DNA of 64,000 nt from Pirellulaceae bacterium (GCA_022448645.1 JAKVBZ010000003.1:1-64000); one strand, 5' to 3'; shown: positions 1 to 10,653, counted from the stretch's first letter. Numbers and translations: made by a program. The notes: a model not told the origin generated them from the letters alone.

Positions 1-1330
<1,330 letters not shown>

Positions 1331-1409
1331 TGCGGCTGGATGCTCGAAATCGCATGCAGAATATTACTTACGAAGACCAATCAACTTTACATTTAAAGGA
1401 TAAATAGTT

Positions 1410-1709
1410 ATGGCCAAGTTCAAACTGCGACCAATGGACGACCGAGTTGTTGTCGAGGCGTCAGAGGCTGAAGAAATGACGGCTGGTGGGATTGTTTTGC
1501 CAGACGCAGCTCAGGAAAAGCCGCAGCGTGGCATCGTGGTGGCGGTAGGGCCGGGACGCTTGACTGATGCCGGCAAGCGTGGCGAGCTGTCGGTGACTGT
1601 AGGTGATGAAGTCATTTATGGAAGATATGGCGGTTCGGACGTGGAAGTCGACGGTGAAGAGTACAAGATTTTGCGAGAAAACGACATCCTTGCCAAGATC
1701 CTTCAGTAA
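1410..1709 (+). CDS. groS: Co-chaperonin GroES
   Basis: This is the 99-residue lid of the GroEL chamber, close to the usual 95-100. The start ATG is preceded by aaagga (1395-1400) at good spacing. The family fold is clear: LRPMDDRVVVE at the N-terminus, the mobile-loop region EEMTAGGIVLPD that docks on GroEL, EKPQRGIVVAVGPG, then GDEVIYGRYGG and EVDGEEYKILRENDILA at the C-terminus. It is the only groES between two groEL genes, so it presumably serves both rings unless another copy exists elsewhere. It lies 79 bases after groEL and 176 bases before groEL2. I see no CIRCE (HrcA) inverted repeat next to it. Confidence 0.97.
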   Translation: MAKFKLRPMDDRVVVEASEAEEMTAGGIVLPDAAQEKPQRGIVVAVGPGRLTDAGKRGELSVTVGDEVIYGRYGGSDVEVDGEEYKILRENDILAKILQ

Positions 1710-1885
1710 CTGAGCTGCATGCCGGTGGGATCGGAGCCAAGCCGTGTTGCTGGCGGTTATGGTCTAAATTCCTTGTTGGGCTGCACCAATGGATTCACCG
1801 CACGTTGATTTGCTGTCAAGGATGGCCATTTACAGTCAAAGCACAAACTATCTGAAAACTTCATTTTTATAAGGAAACCTAGAGC

Positions 1886-3505
1886 GTGTCTAAGCAACTA
1901 CTATTCGAAGATCACGCGCGGGCCAAAATGCTGCGGGGTGTCGATAAATTGGCCGATGCAGTAGCGATCACTATGGGCCCCACCGGTCGAAATGTGATTA
2001 TTGACAAGTCGTTTGGTGGTCCCACGGTTACGAAAGACGGTGTGACTGTGTCCAAGGAGGTCGAATTGGAGGACCGTTTTGAAAACATGGGTGCCAAGCT
2101 TGTCAACGAAGTTGCTAGTAAGACTTCGGATATTGCTGGCGATGGTACGACAACCGCCACTGTATTGGCGCGTGCCGTGTTTAAAGAAGGGATTCGAAAT
2201 GTGGTAGCCGGAAGTAATCCGACAGCCATCCGTCGTGGCATCGAACGAGCTGTTGGCGCAGCGGAAGAAAAGCTGTTGTCCATGGCGAAGCCTGTTTCCA
2301 GCAAAGAAGAAATCGCAAATGTTGGTGCGATTAGTGCCAATAACGACATGGCGATTGGGGAAGAGCTGGCAAATGCTTTGGAGAAAGTAGGTAAAGACGG
2401 TGTGATTACGGTCGAGGAAGGTAAGACTCGAGAAACGACCGTTGAGTTTGTAGATGGGATGCAGTTCGACAAGGGCTACATCTCGCCTTATTTCATCAAC
2501 CGTCCATCGGAGATGATTTGTACGTTGGAGGATGCACTCATCCTGATTCACGAAAAGAAAATCTCGAACTTGCGAGAATTGGTTCCGATCTTGGAAAAAG
2601 TGAGCCAGACTGGCAAGCCTTTGTTGATCATTGCCGAAGATATCGAAGGCGAAGCGCTGACGACTTTGGTGGTCAATAAGTTACGAGGTGTCCTCAATAT
2701 CTGTGCTGTCAAGGCTCCAGGATTTGGAGACCGTCGCAAAGCCATGCTGGGCGACATCGGAGTGCTCACAGGTGGCACGATGATCAGCGAGGACCTTGGG
2801 ATCAAGTTAGAGAATTTAACTCTGGAACATCTTGGCAAGGCCAAGACGATCTCGGTCGATAAGGACAGTACCACGATCGTCCAGGGCGCTGGTGATACCA
2901 AAGATACCCAAAAGCGGATTCAGCAGATTCGTCATCAGATCGAGGGCACGGACAGTGAATACGATCGAGAAAAGCTGCAAGAGCGGTTAGCAAAGCTGAC
3001 CGGTGGCGTGGCCGTAATCTCTGTTGGAGCTGAAACCGAAGCTGAGATGAAGCAAAAGAAAGCACGGGTCGAGGATGCTCTGCACGCGACTCGGGCCGCC
3101 GTCGAAGAAGGAATTCTACCTGGTGGTGGTGTTGCCTTGCTGCGTTGCCAGGAAGCCGTTAGTGCGTCCCGCTCCGGCGCCAAAGGCGATGAAAAGGTTG
3201 GCGTTGATATTATCGGCCGCGTACTCTCGGCACCCTTGAAGCAAATTGCTGACAATGGTGGCAAAGATGGCTCGGTGATTGTCGACGAAGTCAATCAAAA
3301 GTCCAACAACATTGGCTACAATGCCAATGCTGACGAGTACGTCGATATGTACAAGGCGGGTGTCATTGATCCGGTTAAAGTCGTGCGGACCGCATTGGCC
3401 AATGCGGCCAGTATCGCGGGCTTAATGTTGACCACCGAAGCTTTAGTGACCAACCTTGAGGATGAAGATAAGGACAAGCAGCGAGTCGAAGGTAGCGTGC
3501 GTTAA
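1886..3505 (+). CDS. groL2: Second chaperonin GroEL paralogue without GGM tail
   Basis: This is a complete 539-residue GroEL with a GTG start and aagga (1871-1875) 10 bases upstream. It keeps the ATP-binding [14 protein letters not shown] and [11 protein letters not shown] segments, GANPT-like [12 protein letters not shown], the apical [29 protein letters not shown] and GILPGGG. It differs from the upstream copy at the C-terminus: there is no GGM repeat, only a charged tail ending [15 protein letters not shown]. The tail loss suggests altered cage properties and perhaps a specialised client set, which is an inference. A good stem-loop terminator follows at 3564-3600. The 176-base spacer upstream (1710-1885) can hold its own promoter, but no CIRCE element or clear sigma-32 promoter was seen. 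Confidence 0.96.
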   Translation: MSKQLLFEDHARAKMLRGVDKLADAVAITMGPTGRNVIIDKSFGGPTVTKDGVTVSKEVELEDRFENMGAKLVNEVASKTSDIAGDGTTTATVLARAVFKEGIRNVVAGSNPTAIRRGIERAVGAAEEKLLSMAKPVSSKEEIANVGAISANNDMAIGEELANALEKVGKDGVITVEEGKTRETTVEFVDGMQFDKGYISPYFINRPSEMICTLEDALILIHEKKISNLRELVPILEKVSQTGKPLLIIAEDIEGEALTTLVVNKLRGVLNICAVKAPGFGDRRKAMLGDIGVLTGGTMISEDLGIKLENLTLEHLGKAKTISVDKDSTTIVQGAGDTKDTQKRIQQIRHQIEGTDSEYDREKLQERLAKLTGGVAVISVGAETEAEMKQKKARVEDALHATRAAVEEGILPGGGVALLRCQEAVSASRSGAKGDEKVGVDIIGRVLSAPLKQIADNGGKDGSVIVDEVNQKSNNIGYNANADEYVDMYKAGVIDPVKVVRTALANAASIAGLMLTTEALVTNLEDEDKDKQRVEGSVR

Positions 3506-3563
3506 GCCGCGCGTTGTCACCGCCAGCTTGGTGACTGGTCCCCCCCTCAAGGAACACGATCCA

Positions 3564-3600
3564 GGGCCACTTCCGCTGGTCGGAGTGGCCCGTTTTGTTT
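3564..3600 (+). terminator. Rho-independent terminator after groEL2
   Basis: The inverted repeat gggccact (3564-3571) and agtggccc (3584-3591) forms a perfect 8-bp stem with a 12-base loop. It is followed directly by gttttgttt. It lies 59 bases after the groEL2 stop and separates the chaperonin genes from dnaJ. Confidence 0.8.
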
Positions 3601-3661
3601 GATGGTGGCCAGGCTCCAAGTGGTAATAGAAATCAGCGCATCGGTCACCGGATATGCCACA

Positions 3662-3682
3662 TATAATTGGGAAACGGTTTCC
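3662..3682 (+). promoter_or_regulatory. Possible dnaJ promoter -10 with overlapping operator-like palindrome
   Basis: A perfect -10 hexamer tataat (3662-3667) is followed two bases later by ggaaac-g-gtttcc (3670-3682), a 13-bp perfect inverted repeat, where the transcription start would fall. No convincing -35 is seen 16-18 bases upstream. The element sits 80-100 bases before dnaJ, after the groEL2 terminator, so it is the natural place for the dnaJ-grpE-fmdB-yacG promoter. Assignment as an operator is inference. Confidence 0.4.
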
Positions 3683-3761
3683 GTTGTGATCGGATCGAAC
3701 GTCATGTCGACCGGATAGACGACAAGTATTTTTTACTTTCTCCTGGGACACATTGTTTCGG

Positions 3762-4919
3762 ATGGCTCAAAAAAGAGACTATTACGAAGTCCTGGGTGTT
3801 GTGCGAAATGCCAGCGAGCGCGAAATAGCGCAGGCCTATCGTAAACTGGCCATCAAGTATCATCCCGACAGCAATTCAGACGACGAGGAAGCGACTGAAT
3901 TGTTTAAAGAAGCGGCGGAAGCCTACGAGGTATTGGGCGACGCCGAGAAGCGATCTCAATATGATCGCTTCGGACACGCCGCTTTCGAGGGAGCAAATGC
4001 TGGGCCGCAATACACGGATGTATCGGAGATCTTTGAAGCCTTTGGTGACATCTTTGGTGGAGGTGTTTTCGGAGATTTTTTCAGCGGCAGCCGCCGCTCT
4101 CGGCGCGCACGCCGTGGTGCCGATATCAAGTGCCAGGTTACTCTGGAATTAGAAGAGGCTGCTCGAGGCGTTACCAAGTCAGTCCAGTTTGAAAGACGGC
4201 AGATTTGCCAACAATGTGACGGTAGCGGAAACAAACCAGGTTCTGCACCGCAACCATGCGTGCGTTGTGGTGGTCAAGGACAAGTGATGCAGCAGGCGGG
4301 TATCCTTTCGGTCCAGACTACCTGCCCGAATTGTGGCGGTGCAGGTCAGCGGATCACTGATCCGTGCTTGGCGTGCCAAGGTCATGGATTGGAGTCCAAG
4401 GCTGTTCGGCTGGAAGTGGCCATTCCAGCCGGCATCGACGACGGCATGCGTGTTCGACTGGCAGGTGAAGGTGAGCCGAGTACTTCAGGGGGTCCTCCCG
4501 GAGATTGTTATTGCTTCATCTCCGTGCGTGAGCACCCACTGTTTCAACGAGATGGGCCGAATCTGATCCTGAGACTGCCCACTACTTACACACAAGTCGT
4601 TTTAGGCGGAGCGATTGAAGTTCCTACGCTCCAAGGGCGCGAAACACTTGAGATTCCGCCAGGTACCCAAACCGGACAGGTCTTTCCTCTTCGTGGACGA
4701 GGGCTGCGAGATCCGCGAGGTCGTGGTACCGGTGACCTGCTCGTACAAATCAATGTGGAAGTTCCCAAGAAAGTCACCGGTCGGCATGAGGAAGTATTAA
4801 GAGAGTTGGCCGAATTGGAACAAACTCATGTTAGTCCGCATCGTAAGTCGTTCTTAGAAACCTTGCGTGATTATTTTGTGAATAACGACGATGTGGCAGC
4901 CCCTGTGGAGGATCGTTAG
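3762..4919 (+). CDS. dnaJ: Chaperone protein DnaJ (Hsp40)
   Basis: DnaJ stimulates the DnaK ATPase and delivers unfolded clients. It has 385 residues from the ATG at 3762, chosen over an upstream TTG (3753) because [13 protein letters not shown] matches the family N-terminus. Domains in order: J domain with HPD at residues 34-36; a short Gly/Phe region ([11 protein letters not shown]) followed by an Arg-rich patch; a zinc domain at about 149-206 with four CxxCxGxG-type motifs ([32 protein letters not shown]); and the C-terminal client-binding domains. grpE follows after two bases, so the genes are translationally coupled. dnaK is not in the window. Type I (DnaJ proper), not a CbpA type, because the zinc fingers are complete. 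Confidence 0.96.
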   Translation: MAQKRDYYEVLGVVRNASEREIAQAYRKLAIKYHPDSNSDDEEATELFKEAAEAYEVLGDAEKRSQYDRFGHAAFEGANAGPQYTDVSEIFEAFGDIFGGGVFGDFFSGSRRSRRARRGADIKCQVTLELEEAARGVTKSVQFERRQICQQCDGSGNKPGSAPQPCVRCGGQGQVMQQAGILSVQTTCPNCGGAGQRITDPCLACQGHGLESKAVRLEVAIPAGIDDGMRVRLAGEGEPSTSGGPPGDCYCFISVREHPLFQRDGPNLILRLPTTYTQVVLGGAIEVPTLQGRETLEIPPGTQTGQVFPLRGRGLRDPRGRGTGDLLVQINVEVPKKVTGRHEEVLRELAELEQTHVSPHRKSFLETLRDYFVNNDDVAAPVEDR

Positions 4920-4921
4920 TC

Positions 4922-5572
4922 GTGTCCCCAGACAATCTCCAACCCGGCGTCCCTGAGCATGATGCGGAACAAGAAGAGCCGTTGATGGATCCCCAGCAAG
5001 CAGCATTTGCCGAAGACTCCGAGTTGGGGCTCATGGCTGGTGATGAAACAGCTTCTGTGGATGATCCAGGGCGAGATTTGCAAAGCCAGTTGCAGGAAGT
5101 GAATGATCGTCTGCTCCGTTCGCAAGCCGAACTCGATAACTATCGCAAACGAGCTCGCCGCGAAATGGATGATCAGCTGAAATATGCACAACTTCCAATT
5201 ATTCGAGATCTACTTCCCGTGTTGGACAATTTGGAGCGGGCCATTGCCGCTACCAATCAGGCCGAAGGGCCTGCTGTGGAGAACTTATTGCAGGGAGTCC
5301 AACTGGTTACCGATGAGTTGAAGTCGGTGTTGCAACGGCACCATTGCTGCCAGATTGTGGCTCAAGGCGGAATGGAATTTGATCCAAATTGTCACGAAGC
5401 AATATCGCAGCAGCCATCAGCGGACCATCCTGCGGGCACCGTCATGTACGTTGCGCAGACGGGATACCAGTTGCATGACCGGGTTGTGAGACCTTCTCAG
5501 GTCGTTGTGGCCATGGTCAACCCCGAAGAAGGGGACAGCGAGGCTTCTTCTAAGGAATCATTAGAAGGTTGA
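4922..5572 (+). CDS. grpE: Nucleotide exchange factor GrpE
   Basis: GrpE releases ADP from DnaK and completes the chaperone cycle. It has 216 residues with a GTG start two bases after the dnaJ stop. The N-terminal 50 residues are acidic and disordered-looking. A long helix or coiled coil follows (LQSQLQEVNDRLLRSQAELDNYRKR region), then the dimer core RDLLPVLDNLERAI. The C-terminal beta domain has the GMEFDPNCHEAI and GTVMYVAQTGYQLHDRVVRPSQVVV signatures. The next gene starts 5 bases past this stop, so the four genes dnaJ, grpE, fmdB and yacG form one operon. Heat-shock control is expected by analogy, but no recognised element supports it here. Confidence 0.95.
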   Translation: MSPDNLQPGVPEHDAEQEEPLMDPQQAAFAEDSELGLMAGDETASVDDPGRDLQSQLQEVNDRLLRSQAELDNYRKRARREMDDQLKYAQLPIIRDLLPVLDNLERAIAATNQAEGPAVENLLQGVQLVTDELKSVLQRHHCCQIVAQGGMEFDPNCHEAISQQPSADHPAGTVMYVAQTGYQLHDRVVRPSQVVVAMVNPEEGDSEASSKESLEG

Positions 5573-5577
5573 TTTTC

Positions 5578-5877
5578 ATGCCTACCTACGATTACGAATG
5601 TGATGCCTGTGGCCATACGTTTGAGCTTTTTCAGGCGATGTCCGATCCGGTTAAGCGTAAGTGTCCCGAATGTAAAAAGAGCAAATTGCGGCGTTTGTTC
5701 GGAACTGGCGCTGCAATCGTCTTCAAGGGGTCAGGGTTTTATCAGACTGACTATCGCAGTGAGTCCTACAAAAAAGGTGCTGAGAAGGCCAAAAAAGCTG
5801 CTGAAAGCAAAAAGAAGTCGTCTGACAAATCTTCCAAGAGTGGTCCTGGTGAAAGTTCGTCAAACAAATCCGATTAA
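5578..5877 (+). CDS. FmdB-type zinc-ribbon protein
   Basis: This is a 99-residue protein of the FmdB/CxxC regulatory family, in which a small N-terminal zinc ribbon is followed by a variable tail. The start MPTYDYEC is the family hallmark and is preceded by agaagg (5563-5568). An upstream in-frame start at 5569 is less likely. The ribbon ligands are C8, C11, C29 and C32, followed by KLRRLFGTGAAIVFKGSGFY. The C-terminal 35 residues are a Lys/Ser/Glu-rich, disordered tail. It sits between grpE and yacG, so it is probably expressed with the chaperones. The molecular role of the family is poorly defined, so no function is assigned beyond zinc binding. Confidence 0.88.
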   Translation: MPTYDYECDACGHTFELFQAMSDPVKRKCPECKKSKLRRLFGTGAAIVFKGSGFYQTDYRSESYKKGAEKAKKAAESKKKSSDKSSKSGPGESSSNKSD

Positions 5878-5911
5878 GGACTCTTGAGTTGAATTTCTTC
5901 TGGAGGTTGTC

Positions 5912-6082
5912 ATGGCTGTTGTCCACTGTCCTACCTGCTCCAGAACGTTTGACGCGGACGAAACGGAAGCAATGCCTTTTTGTTCCGAACGTTGCCGTAC
6001 CATCGATTTGGGAGACTGGCTCACGGAGGGCTACGGAATTCCGTATAACTCGGATGAGGAACAATTAGACGTAGAAGGATAA
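5912..6082 (+). CDS. yacG: DNA gyrase inhibitor YacG (small zinc protein)
   Basis: This is a 56-residue gene, easily missed by length cut-offs. The ATG at 5912 follows tggagg (5901-5906). All family marks are present: CPTC (C6, C9), FCSERC (C24, C28) and the invariant IDLGDWL (31-37), followed by the acidic tail SDEEQLDVEG. The four cysteines bind one zinc. In Escherichia coli the protein binds GyrB and blocks DNA binding; that activity here is carried over from the family. It starts 34 bases after the FmdB gene and 9 bases before the next gene, so it is the last or near-last gene of the dnaJ-led operon. Confidence 0.92.
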   Translation: MAVVHCPTCSRTFDADETEAMPFCSERCRTIDLGDWLTEGYGIPYNSDEEQLDVEG

Positions 6083-6091
6083 CACCAGCCA

Positions 6092-7327
6092 GTGGCTAAC
6101 CAACTTGTCACATTACGATCGGTCTCATGGCGGGATTGCTGTCCTTGGTTGATCATTGTCGGTGCGTTTCGGCTGGCAATCAGTCCTCAATTGCTTACTT
6201 TTGCTACTTTGGGAGTTCTGCTTACAAACTGTGGCTGGTGGGTTTTCGGTGAGTTGCTTGATCCTGGCGTCGATCGACCCGATCGGCTGCCTCCTCGCGC
6301 CTCTTGGGTTTCTTCTGTCGAAACGAATGTGGCGGAGGATTCTTCACAGATTGCTGTTCATCATAAACGAGGCATCTGGCAGTCCGTCGCGCAAGGTCCA
6401 GTCTTGGGTGTCTGGTACCGCATGAACGGTCCTTACATGCGTCTATTGACCGGTCCCAGCGCAGGCTGGCGGACCAGTCTGTTTTACTTGGTCGGGGCCT
6501 TTTGGACGTTGTTGGTGTGGAGTTGGTTTGGTGCTGCAATTACCCGCTGCGCAGCACTGCGTCTGGCTGTAGATGAACGCCCTTCGTTTTCCCAATTATT
6601 CAGCTATTGTGCTTCCAAATTTGTGGCGCATCTGCGAGCTCCCTTGGTACCGTTGTTACCGGTTGCTGCACTCTCTGTAGTGATTCTGGCCACGGTAGGT
6701 ATTTTGGCTCGGGGAGAAATCACGTTATGGTTAGCTGGTCTACTGTGGGGACCAGCCCTCGCGTTGGCATTCATGATGGCCGCCCTCTTACTGGGTTTAG
6801 CCATTGGTTGGCCGTTGATGTGGTGTACGATTAGTACCGAAGGCACCGACGAATTCGACGCACTTAGTCGATCCTACAGCTATACATTTCGTTGCCCTCT
6901 TCACTATGCATTCTATTCATTGGTCGCTGCTGTTCTAGGCACGCTGGGATTGATACTGGTTGAGTTTGTGGCGGATTGGGCCGTTCATTTTTGTTCTTGG
7001 TCTGCGTCGTGGACTGCCGGGTGGAATCGCGTTGTCGAAATTACTGGCGGTACCGTCGGTGGTACGACGTCGAGCTCAGGGAGTGGAGCGACACTCATCA
7101 AGGTCTGGATCGGTTTGGTACGCACCTTGGAATCCGCGTTCTCCTACAGCTTTTTTTGGACGTCCATAACAGCGATTTATCTTCTCTTGCGTTACCATGT
7201 GGATCACACAGAGTTGGACGAAGTGTACCTAACTCCGCAAGACGAAACGTACGGATTGCCGCCTCTTAATACGGATGAAGCAGGAGTTCCTCGCGTTGCG
7301 GATGAACCGGGCAAAGAGGACGCTTGA
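6092..7327 (+). CDS. Multi-pass membrane protein of unknown function
   Basis: This is a 411-residue protein with a GTG start 9 bases after yacG. I do not recognise the family. It has about five or six hydrophobic segments: one near residues 25-55, a strong one in FYLVGAFWTLLVWSWFGAA, a pair in the middle (LVPLLPVAALSVVILATVGI; WGPALALAFMMAALLLG), one in YSLVAAVLGTLGLILVEF, and a last one near SFFWTSITAIYLLLRYH. The hydrophilic C-terminus ends in an acidic tail. The layout (first a cytoplasmic stretch, then clustered helices) looks like an integral inner-membrane protein, possibly with a conserved planctomycete distribution. No catalytic motif is visible. It overlaps nothing and is followed 7 bases later by the class II aldolase, so the two may be cotranscribed. 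Confidence 0.75.
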   Translation: MANQLVTLRSVSWRDCCPWLIIVGAFRLAISPQLLTFATLGVLLTNCGWWVFGELLDPGVDRPDRLPPRASWVSSVETNVAEDSSQIAVHHKRGIWQSVAQGPVLGVWYRMNGPYMRLLTGPSAGWRTSLFYLVGAFWTLLVWSWFGAAITRCAALRLAVDERPSFSQLFSYCASKFVAHLRAPLVPLLPVAALSVVILATVGILARGEITLWLAGLLWGPALALAFMMAALLLGLAIGWPLMWCTISTEGTDEFDALSRSYSYTFRCPLHYAFYSLVAAVLGTLGLILVEFVADWAVHFCSWSASWTAGWNRVVEITGGTVGGTTSSSGSGATLIKVWIGLVRTLESAFSYSFFWTSITAIYLLLRYHVDHTELDEVYLTPQDETYGLPPLNTDEAGVPRVADEPGKEDA

Positions 7328-7334
7328 AGTCACT

Positions 7335-8057
7335 ATGCGAACCTTGCAGCAAGCCCGGATTGAAGTCGCAGCGGCGCATCGTTTGGCCGTCCAGCACGGT
7401 TTGAATGAGGGTGTTTGGAATCATATTAGCTTGCTTTCTCCAGAAGATCCCTCGCAAATGTTGATCTCTCCGGGCCACACTCATTGGGCTCAGGTAAACG
7501 CCAGCAATTTGGCACTGTTGGATGCCAAGGGGGAGTTGGTTAGCGGAGAAATCGCTCCAATTCGGGCAGGCTGGATCATTCATTTCCCGGTCCACCAGGC
7601 GCGTCCCGACGCCACCTGTGTGATGCATGTTCATGCGCCCTATATCACCGCCATGTCGATTCGTCGGGACATTTGCTTTGAGACTCGGAGTTCTCAGCAA
7701 TCTGCCAGATTCCACGACGACGTCGTATATTTCGACGAATACGACGGTGTGCTTAAGGATATGGGAGAAGGTGAGCGCATGGCGGCGGCGCTGGGTGACA
7801 AACGCGTGTTACTGATGCGAAACCACGGAGCCTTGGTGGTGGGGCCAAGCGTCGCTGCTGTTTATTTGGATGTGTATCAATTGGAACGCGCTTGCATGTA
7901 CCAATTGTTGGCCATAGCGGGGGGCGGGCAGATGCAGCTAATCCCCGAGGAGGTCGCGGTTGCCGTGACTAAGCAGGCCAGAGAGGGATTCAATTTGGAA
8001 CATTTCGACGGGATGCTGCGCTGGATTAAAGAACTCGAGCCGGACTTGGAAGATTGA
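7335..8057 (+). CDS. Class II aldolase/adducin family protein
   Basis: This is a 240-residue protein of the L-fuculose-phosphate aldolase, L-ribulose-5-phosphate epimerase and adducin-head superfamily, which uses zinc to stabilise an enediolate. The ATG at 7335 lies 7 bases after the upstream stop; a longer ORF from 7275 overlaps that gene and is rejected. Family marks are NEGVWNHISL near the N-terminus, LISPGHTHWAQV, the metal-binding HVHAPY and the late RNHGALVVG with the third zinc His. The FDEYDG segment between them is conserved in the adducin-like subgroup. The substrate cannot be told. It converges on the DUF11 gene 64 bases downstream. Confidence 0.88.
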   Translation: MRTLQQARIEVAAAHRLAVQHGLNEGVWNHISLLSPEDPSQMLISPGHTHWAQVNASNLALLDAKGELVSGEIAPIRAGWIIHFPVHQARPDATCVMHVHAPYITAMSIRRDICFETRSSQQSARFHDDVVYFDEYDGVLKDMGEGERMAAALGDKRVLLMRNHGALVVGPSVAAVYLDVYQLERACMYQLLAIAGGGQMQLIPEEVAVAVTKQAREGFNLEHFDGMLRWIKELEPDLED

Positions 8058-8121
8058 CGGAACGTCATTCGCCCACGGTAGATGGATCAAGATCTGCTAG
8101 CCGGGCAGGCGACTTAGTCAT

Positions 8122-10653
8122 TTATTGGTCCGCGTAGACCAGGGTATCTTCTTCTTCAAGGACCGGGGATTGCATTTCGCTACTTTGCATGTGAACTCGA
8201 ATCAGTTGATGACCAGCCGCGATACCTTCTGCACGGATTTTGAAATACACGTCCGCACCGGGCTCCAAGCGATCGAGTGGTTGAAAGGCGACCTGTTGGC
8301 CACTGATTTCTGATCGTTCAGGTCCGTTTGCATCCAACGGCGCCAGTCCGGGAGGAAGTTCTGCCACCAGCGCGATATCTGTGGCCTCTTTGGAGCCCTC
8401 GTTCACCAGTCGAATTTCGTAGGTCGTCGGTTTGCCAACTTCGATGGGGTCGGCTGTATCAGCGACTTCGAAGAACAGCGAGGCAAGTCCGTCGACCAGA
8501 ACCATTTTTTCTTGCGAATCTTGGAGCCCTAAATCGGCTTGACCTTCAAACCGAAGCTTCTGCTCACCTGGCTCGATGGGCAGTGTTACTAGTTGAACCT
8601 CACCCATTTGATCTGCCGGTAACTTTTCCAAGCTCCAATAGACCGCGTGGGAACGAGGGTCGTATTGGCCGGCATTATTGGTTTCTAAGAATTTCATTCC
8701 CTTAGGCAAATGTGCTACCAACTCGACATTGTGAGCGGGTGCGGTACCGCGATTCTCAACACTTAACGAATACGTGGCTTGCCGCTCCAAATAACGTTTG
8801 CCCGGACCACTCACCGAGACTTGTAGTTCAGGGGCGATGATTTCGATGCGGGAGCTATCTTCGGCTACCAGATTGGCGTCGCCCCGCGCTACGATCTTAT
8901 GTTCGATTAAACCTGCTTTTTCGGCTGACAACGTCAGTTCGACTTCGCGCGTTTCGTTGGGTCGGATGGTGCCAAGTTCTCGCTCCAGAGTTGCACCTGC
9001 CGGATGAGACAGACCTTCTGGAACGTCCTCTTCCAACACCACAGATGTGGCTGCACCGTTTCCGGGATTCGAGACTCGAATCCGTACTACCACGGGTTCT
9101 CCAATGTGGACACGCTCCGGAGTGGTTTGCTCGACCACGAGCATGGGGCGGGTGGCGACGGTTCGAACCGAAGCTTCAGCATGAAACGTGACTACACCGA
9201 CGCTACCAATTTCACCCTCAGCCTCTGGCATGACCTGCATTGCTACGGTCATTTCATCACCAGGGGCGAGTGTGTCCAAATTCCAAAAAAGAGTATTGCC
9301 TTGCGATGTACTGATTTCGGGCTCGGCGCCGACAAACCGTGTTCCGGTTGGGATTTCGTCCTGGACCACGACTCCGGTGGCAGGAACCTTACCGATGTTA
9401 CGGACAATCATTTGAAACTTGGCCAATGTTCCAATTTGGATTTCTGGAGGTGCTCGTTTTTCGACGGTTAGGGTAGGAGCCTGTTGGCCTTCTAATGTCC
9501 GTGGTCCAGGTTTTCCTTCATAATTGGTTGGCGAAGTTTGAGGCCGCGTAGACTGCGCTACCACCTCGCTCTGGGGATCCGAAGCGGATAGATCAAATTG
9601 TCGATCTGCGGTGTCCTGCTCGACGGGAATGCCCAAGGCATCTTTGTCCACGGGCTCGTTGTGTGAGATTCCTGCGCCACCGGACTGACCGGATGACTCC
9701 GTGGGGACCAGTTGGTCGGCCGCCACAGCTGGACTTGTTGGCACAGTTGAGATGGTGCCCAGGTCGTCCTGATCAACGCGAGGAGCGGAAGAAAACTCAG
9801 GCAGGGTCGGTTGATTTTCGTGATTGGGAGGCAGGGTCGTATCTTCGTAATCACTCGTGTCGTCGCGTGAGTCTTCGTAAGTCGACAGCGGGTCGTAGGT
9901 TGAATTCTCTTGGCGTACGTTAGGAACATCGTGATAGTCGGACTCGTCGTGCTCTGAACTTGCTGGAAAAACCGAGTTTGCTAGCTCATTCTCTTGGAGG
10001 TTGTCTGTCGGTGTAGGATTGACCGAAGAAGATACTGCTGGATCGGAACGCAAGCTATTCATTCGTCCCGCCGGCGGGTCATAAACGGAATCCTGATTAT
10101 ACGCTTGAGTAGCGTCTAGGTTTTCAGCCTGCGTTTCTGGATTCTGGCTCGTTAGTTCAGTGTCCTCGGATTGGGACAAATCCACAGGGAGTGGAGCTGC
10201 TGAAATTCCAGCAGTCTGGTTTTGCGTTTGGGACAAGGGGGCGATATTGGAGATTAGTCCGTCAGTTTGTCTCTCGTCAGTTTGTCTCTCGTCACCCAAT
10301 AATGAATCATTGGTGATCGGGTTATTTTCACCCTCGAACCTTGCCGACGATTCATTTGTCGTTCCATCGTCTTGATGGAATCCATCGGTTGTGGAGGCAG
10401 CACCAAAGCCATTCGTGTCGTTTCTGGAGGCGATGCCACTATCACCGATGGCCACAACCGGTGGTGCCGTGCGCTCTGCCAACGCATCATCTAAAGGTTG
10501 TGTCGCATCGTTATGCAAAGACAAATCTTTATTGCTGGAGGTTCCTTCTTCTTTCGGATCCTGGTTGATTCCCTGAACAATAGAGATGGCCCCCATCCCT
10601 AGAATGACTCCGATGGCTAAGAGTCGTGGAACAATCTTTCGTGCGCTTTTCAT
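8122..10653 (-). CDS. Large DUF11-repeat envelope protein
   Basis: This is an 843-residue exported or anchored protein. The ATG at 10653 gives a basic start (MKSARKIVPR) and a single hydrophobic segment (LLAIGVILGMGAISIVQG), that is, a signal peptide or N-terminal anchor. A TTG at 10695 would add 14 residues. Residues 30-390 are a long Asp/Ser/Thr/Pro/Gln-rich low-complexity region without Cys. Residues from about 392 to the end hold four DUF11/CARDB-like beta domains (starting near 392, 502, 604 and 721), each with a conserved pattern such as VRNIGKVPATGVVV, VSNPGNGAATSVVL, VENRGTAPAHNVEL and LVNEGSKEATDIAL. DUF11 domains are common in planctomycete and chlamydial wall proteins (OmcB-like). 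A structural role outside the inner membrane is likely but inferred. Confidence 0.85.
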   Translation of the reverse strand: MKSARKIVPRLLAIGVILGMGAISIVQGINQDPKEEGTSSNKDLSLHNDATQPLDDALAERTAPPVVAIGDSGIASRNDTNGFGAASTTDGFHQDDGTTNESSARFEGENNPITNDSLLGDERQTDERQTDGLISNIAPLSQTQNQTAGISAAPLPVDLSQSEDTELTSQNPETQAENLDATQAYNQDSVYDPPAGRMNSLRSDPAVSSSVNPTPTDNLQENELANSVFPASSEHDESDYHDVPNVRQENSTYDPLSTYEDSRDDTSDYEDTTLPPNHENQPTLPEFSSAPRVDQDDLGTISTVPTSPAVAADQLVPTESSGQSGGAGISHNEPVDKDALGIPVEQDTADRQFDLSASDPQSEVVAQSTRPQTSPTNYEGKPGPRTLEGQQAPTLTVEKRAPPEIQIGTLAKFQMIVRNIGKVPATGVVVQDEIPTGTRFVGAEPEISTSQGNTLFWNLDTLAPGDEMTVAMQVMPEAEGEIGSVGVVTFHAEASVRTVATRPMLVVEQTTPERVHIGEPVVVRIRVSNPGNGAATSVVLEEDVPEGLSHPAGATLERELGTIRPNETREVELTLSAEKAGLIEHKIVARGDANLVAEDSSRIEIIAPELQVSVSGPGKRYLERQATYSLSVENRGTAPAHNVELVAHLPKGMKFLETNNAGQYDPRSHAVYWSLEKLPADQMGEVQLVTLPIEPGEQKLRFEGQADLGLQDSQEKMVLVDGLASLFFEVADTADPIEVGKPTTYEIRLVNEGSKEATDIALVAELPPGLAPLDANGPERSEISGQQVAFQPLDRLEPGADVYFKIRAEGIAAGHQLIRVHMQSSEMQSPVLEEEDTLVYADQ
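10261..10290 (-). repeat. Perfect 15-bp tandem duplication inside the DUF11 gene
   Basis: gtcagtttgtctctc occurs twice head to tail. On the coding strand it gives a duplicated DERQT pentapeptide within the low-complexity region. It is in frame and appears recent because the copies are identical. Confidence 0.9.

Noticed and set aside
1710..1885. Search for a CIRCE element or sigma-32 promoter before groEL2
   Set aside because: No TTAGCACTC/GAGTGCTAA repeat and no convincing heat-shock hexamers were found by eye.
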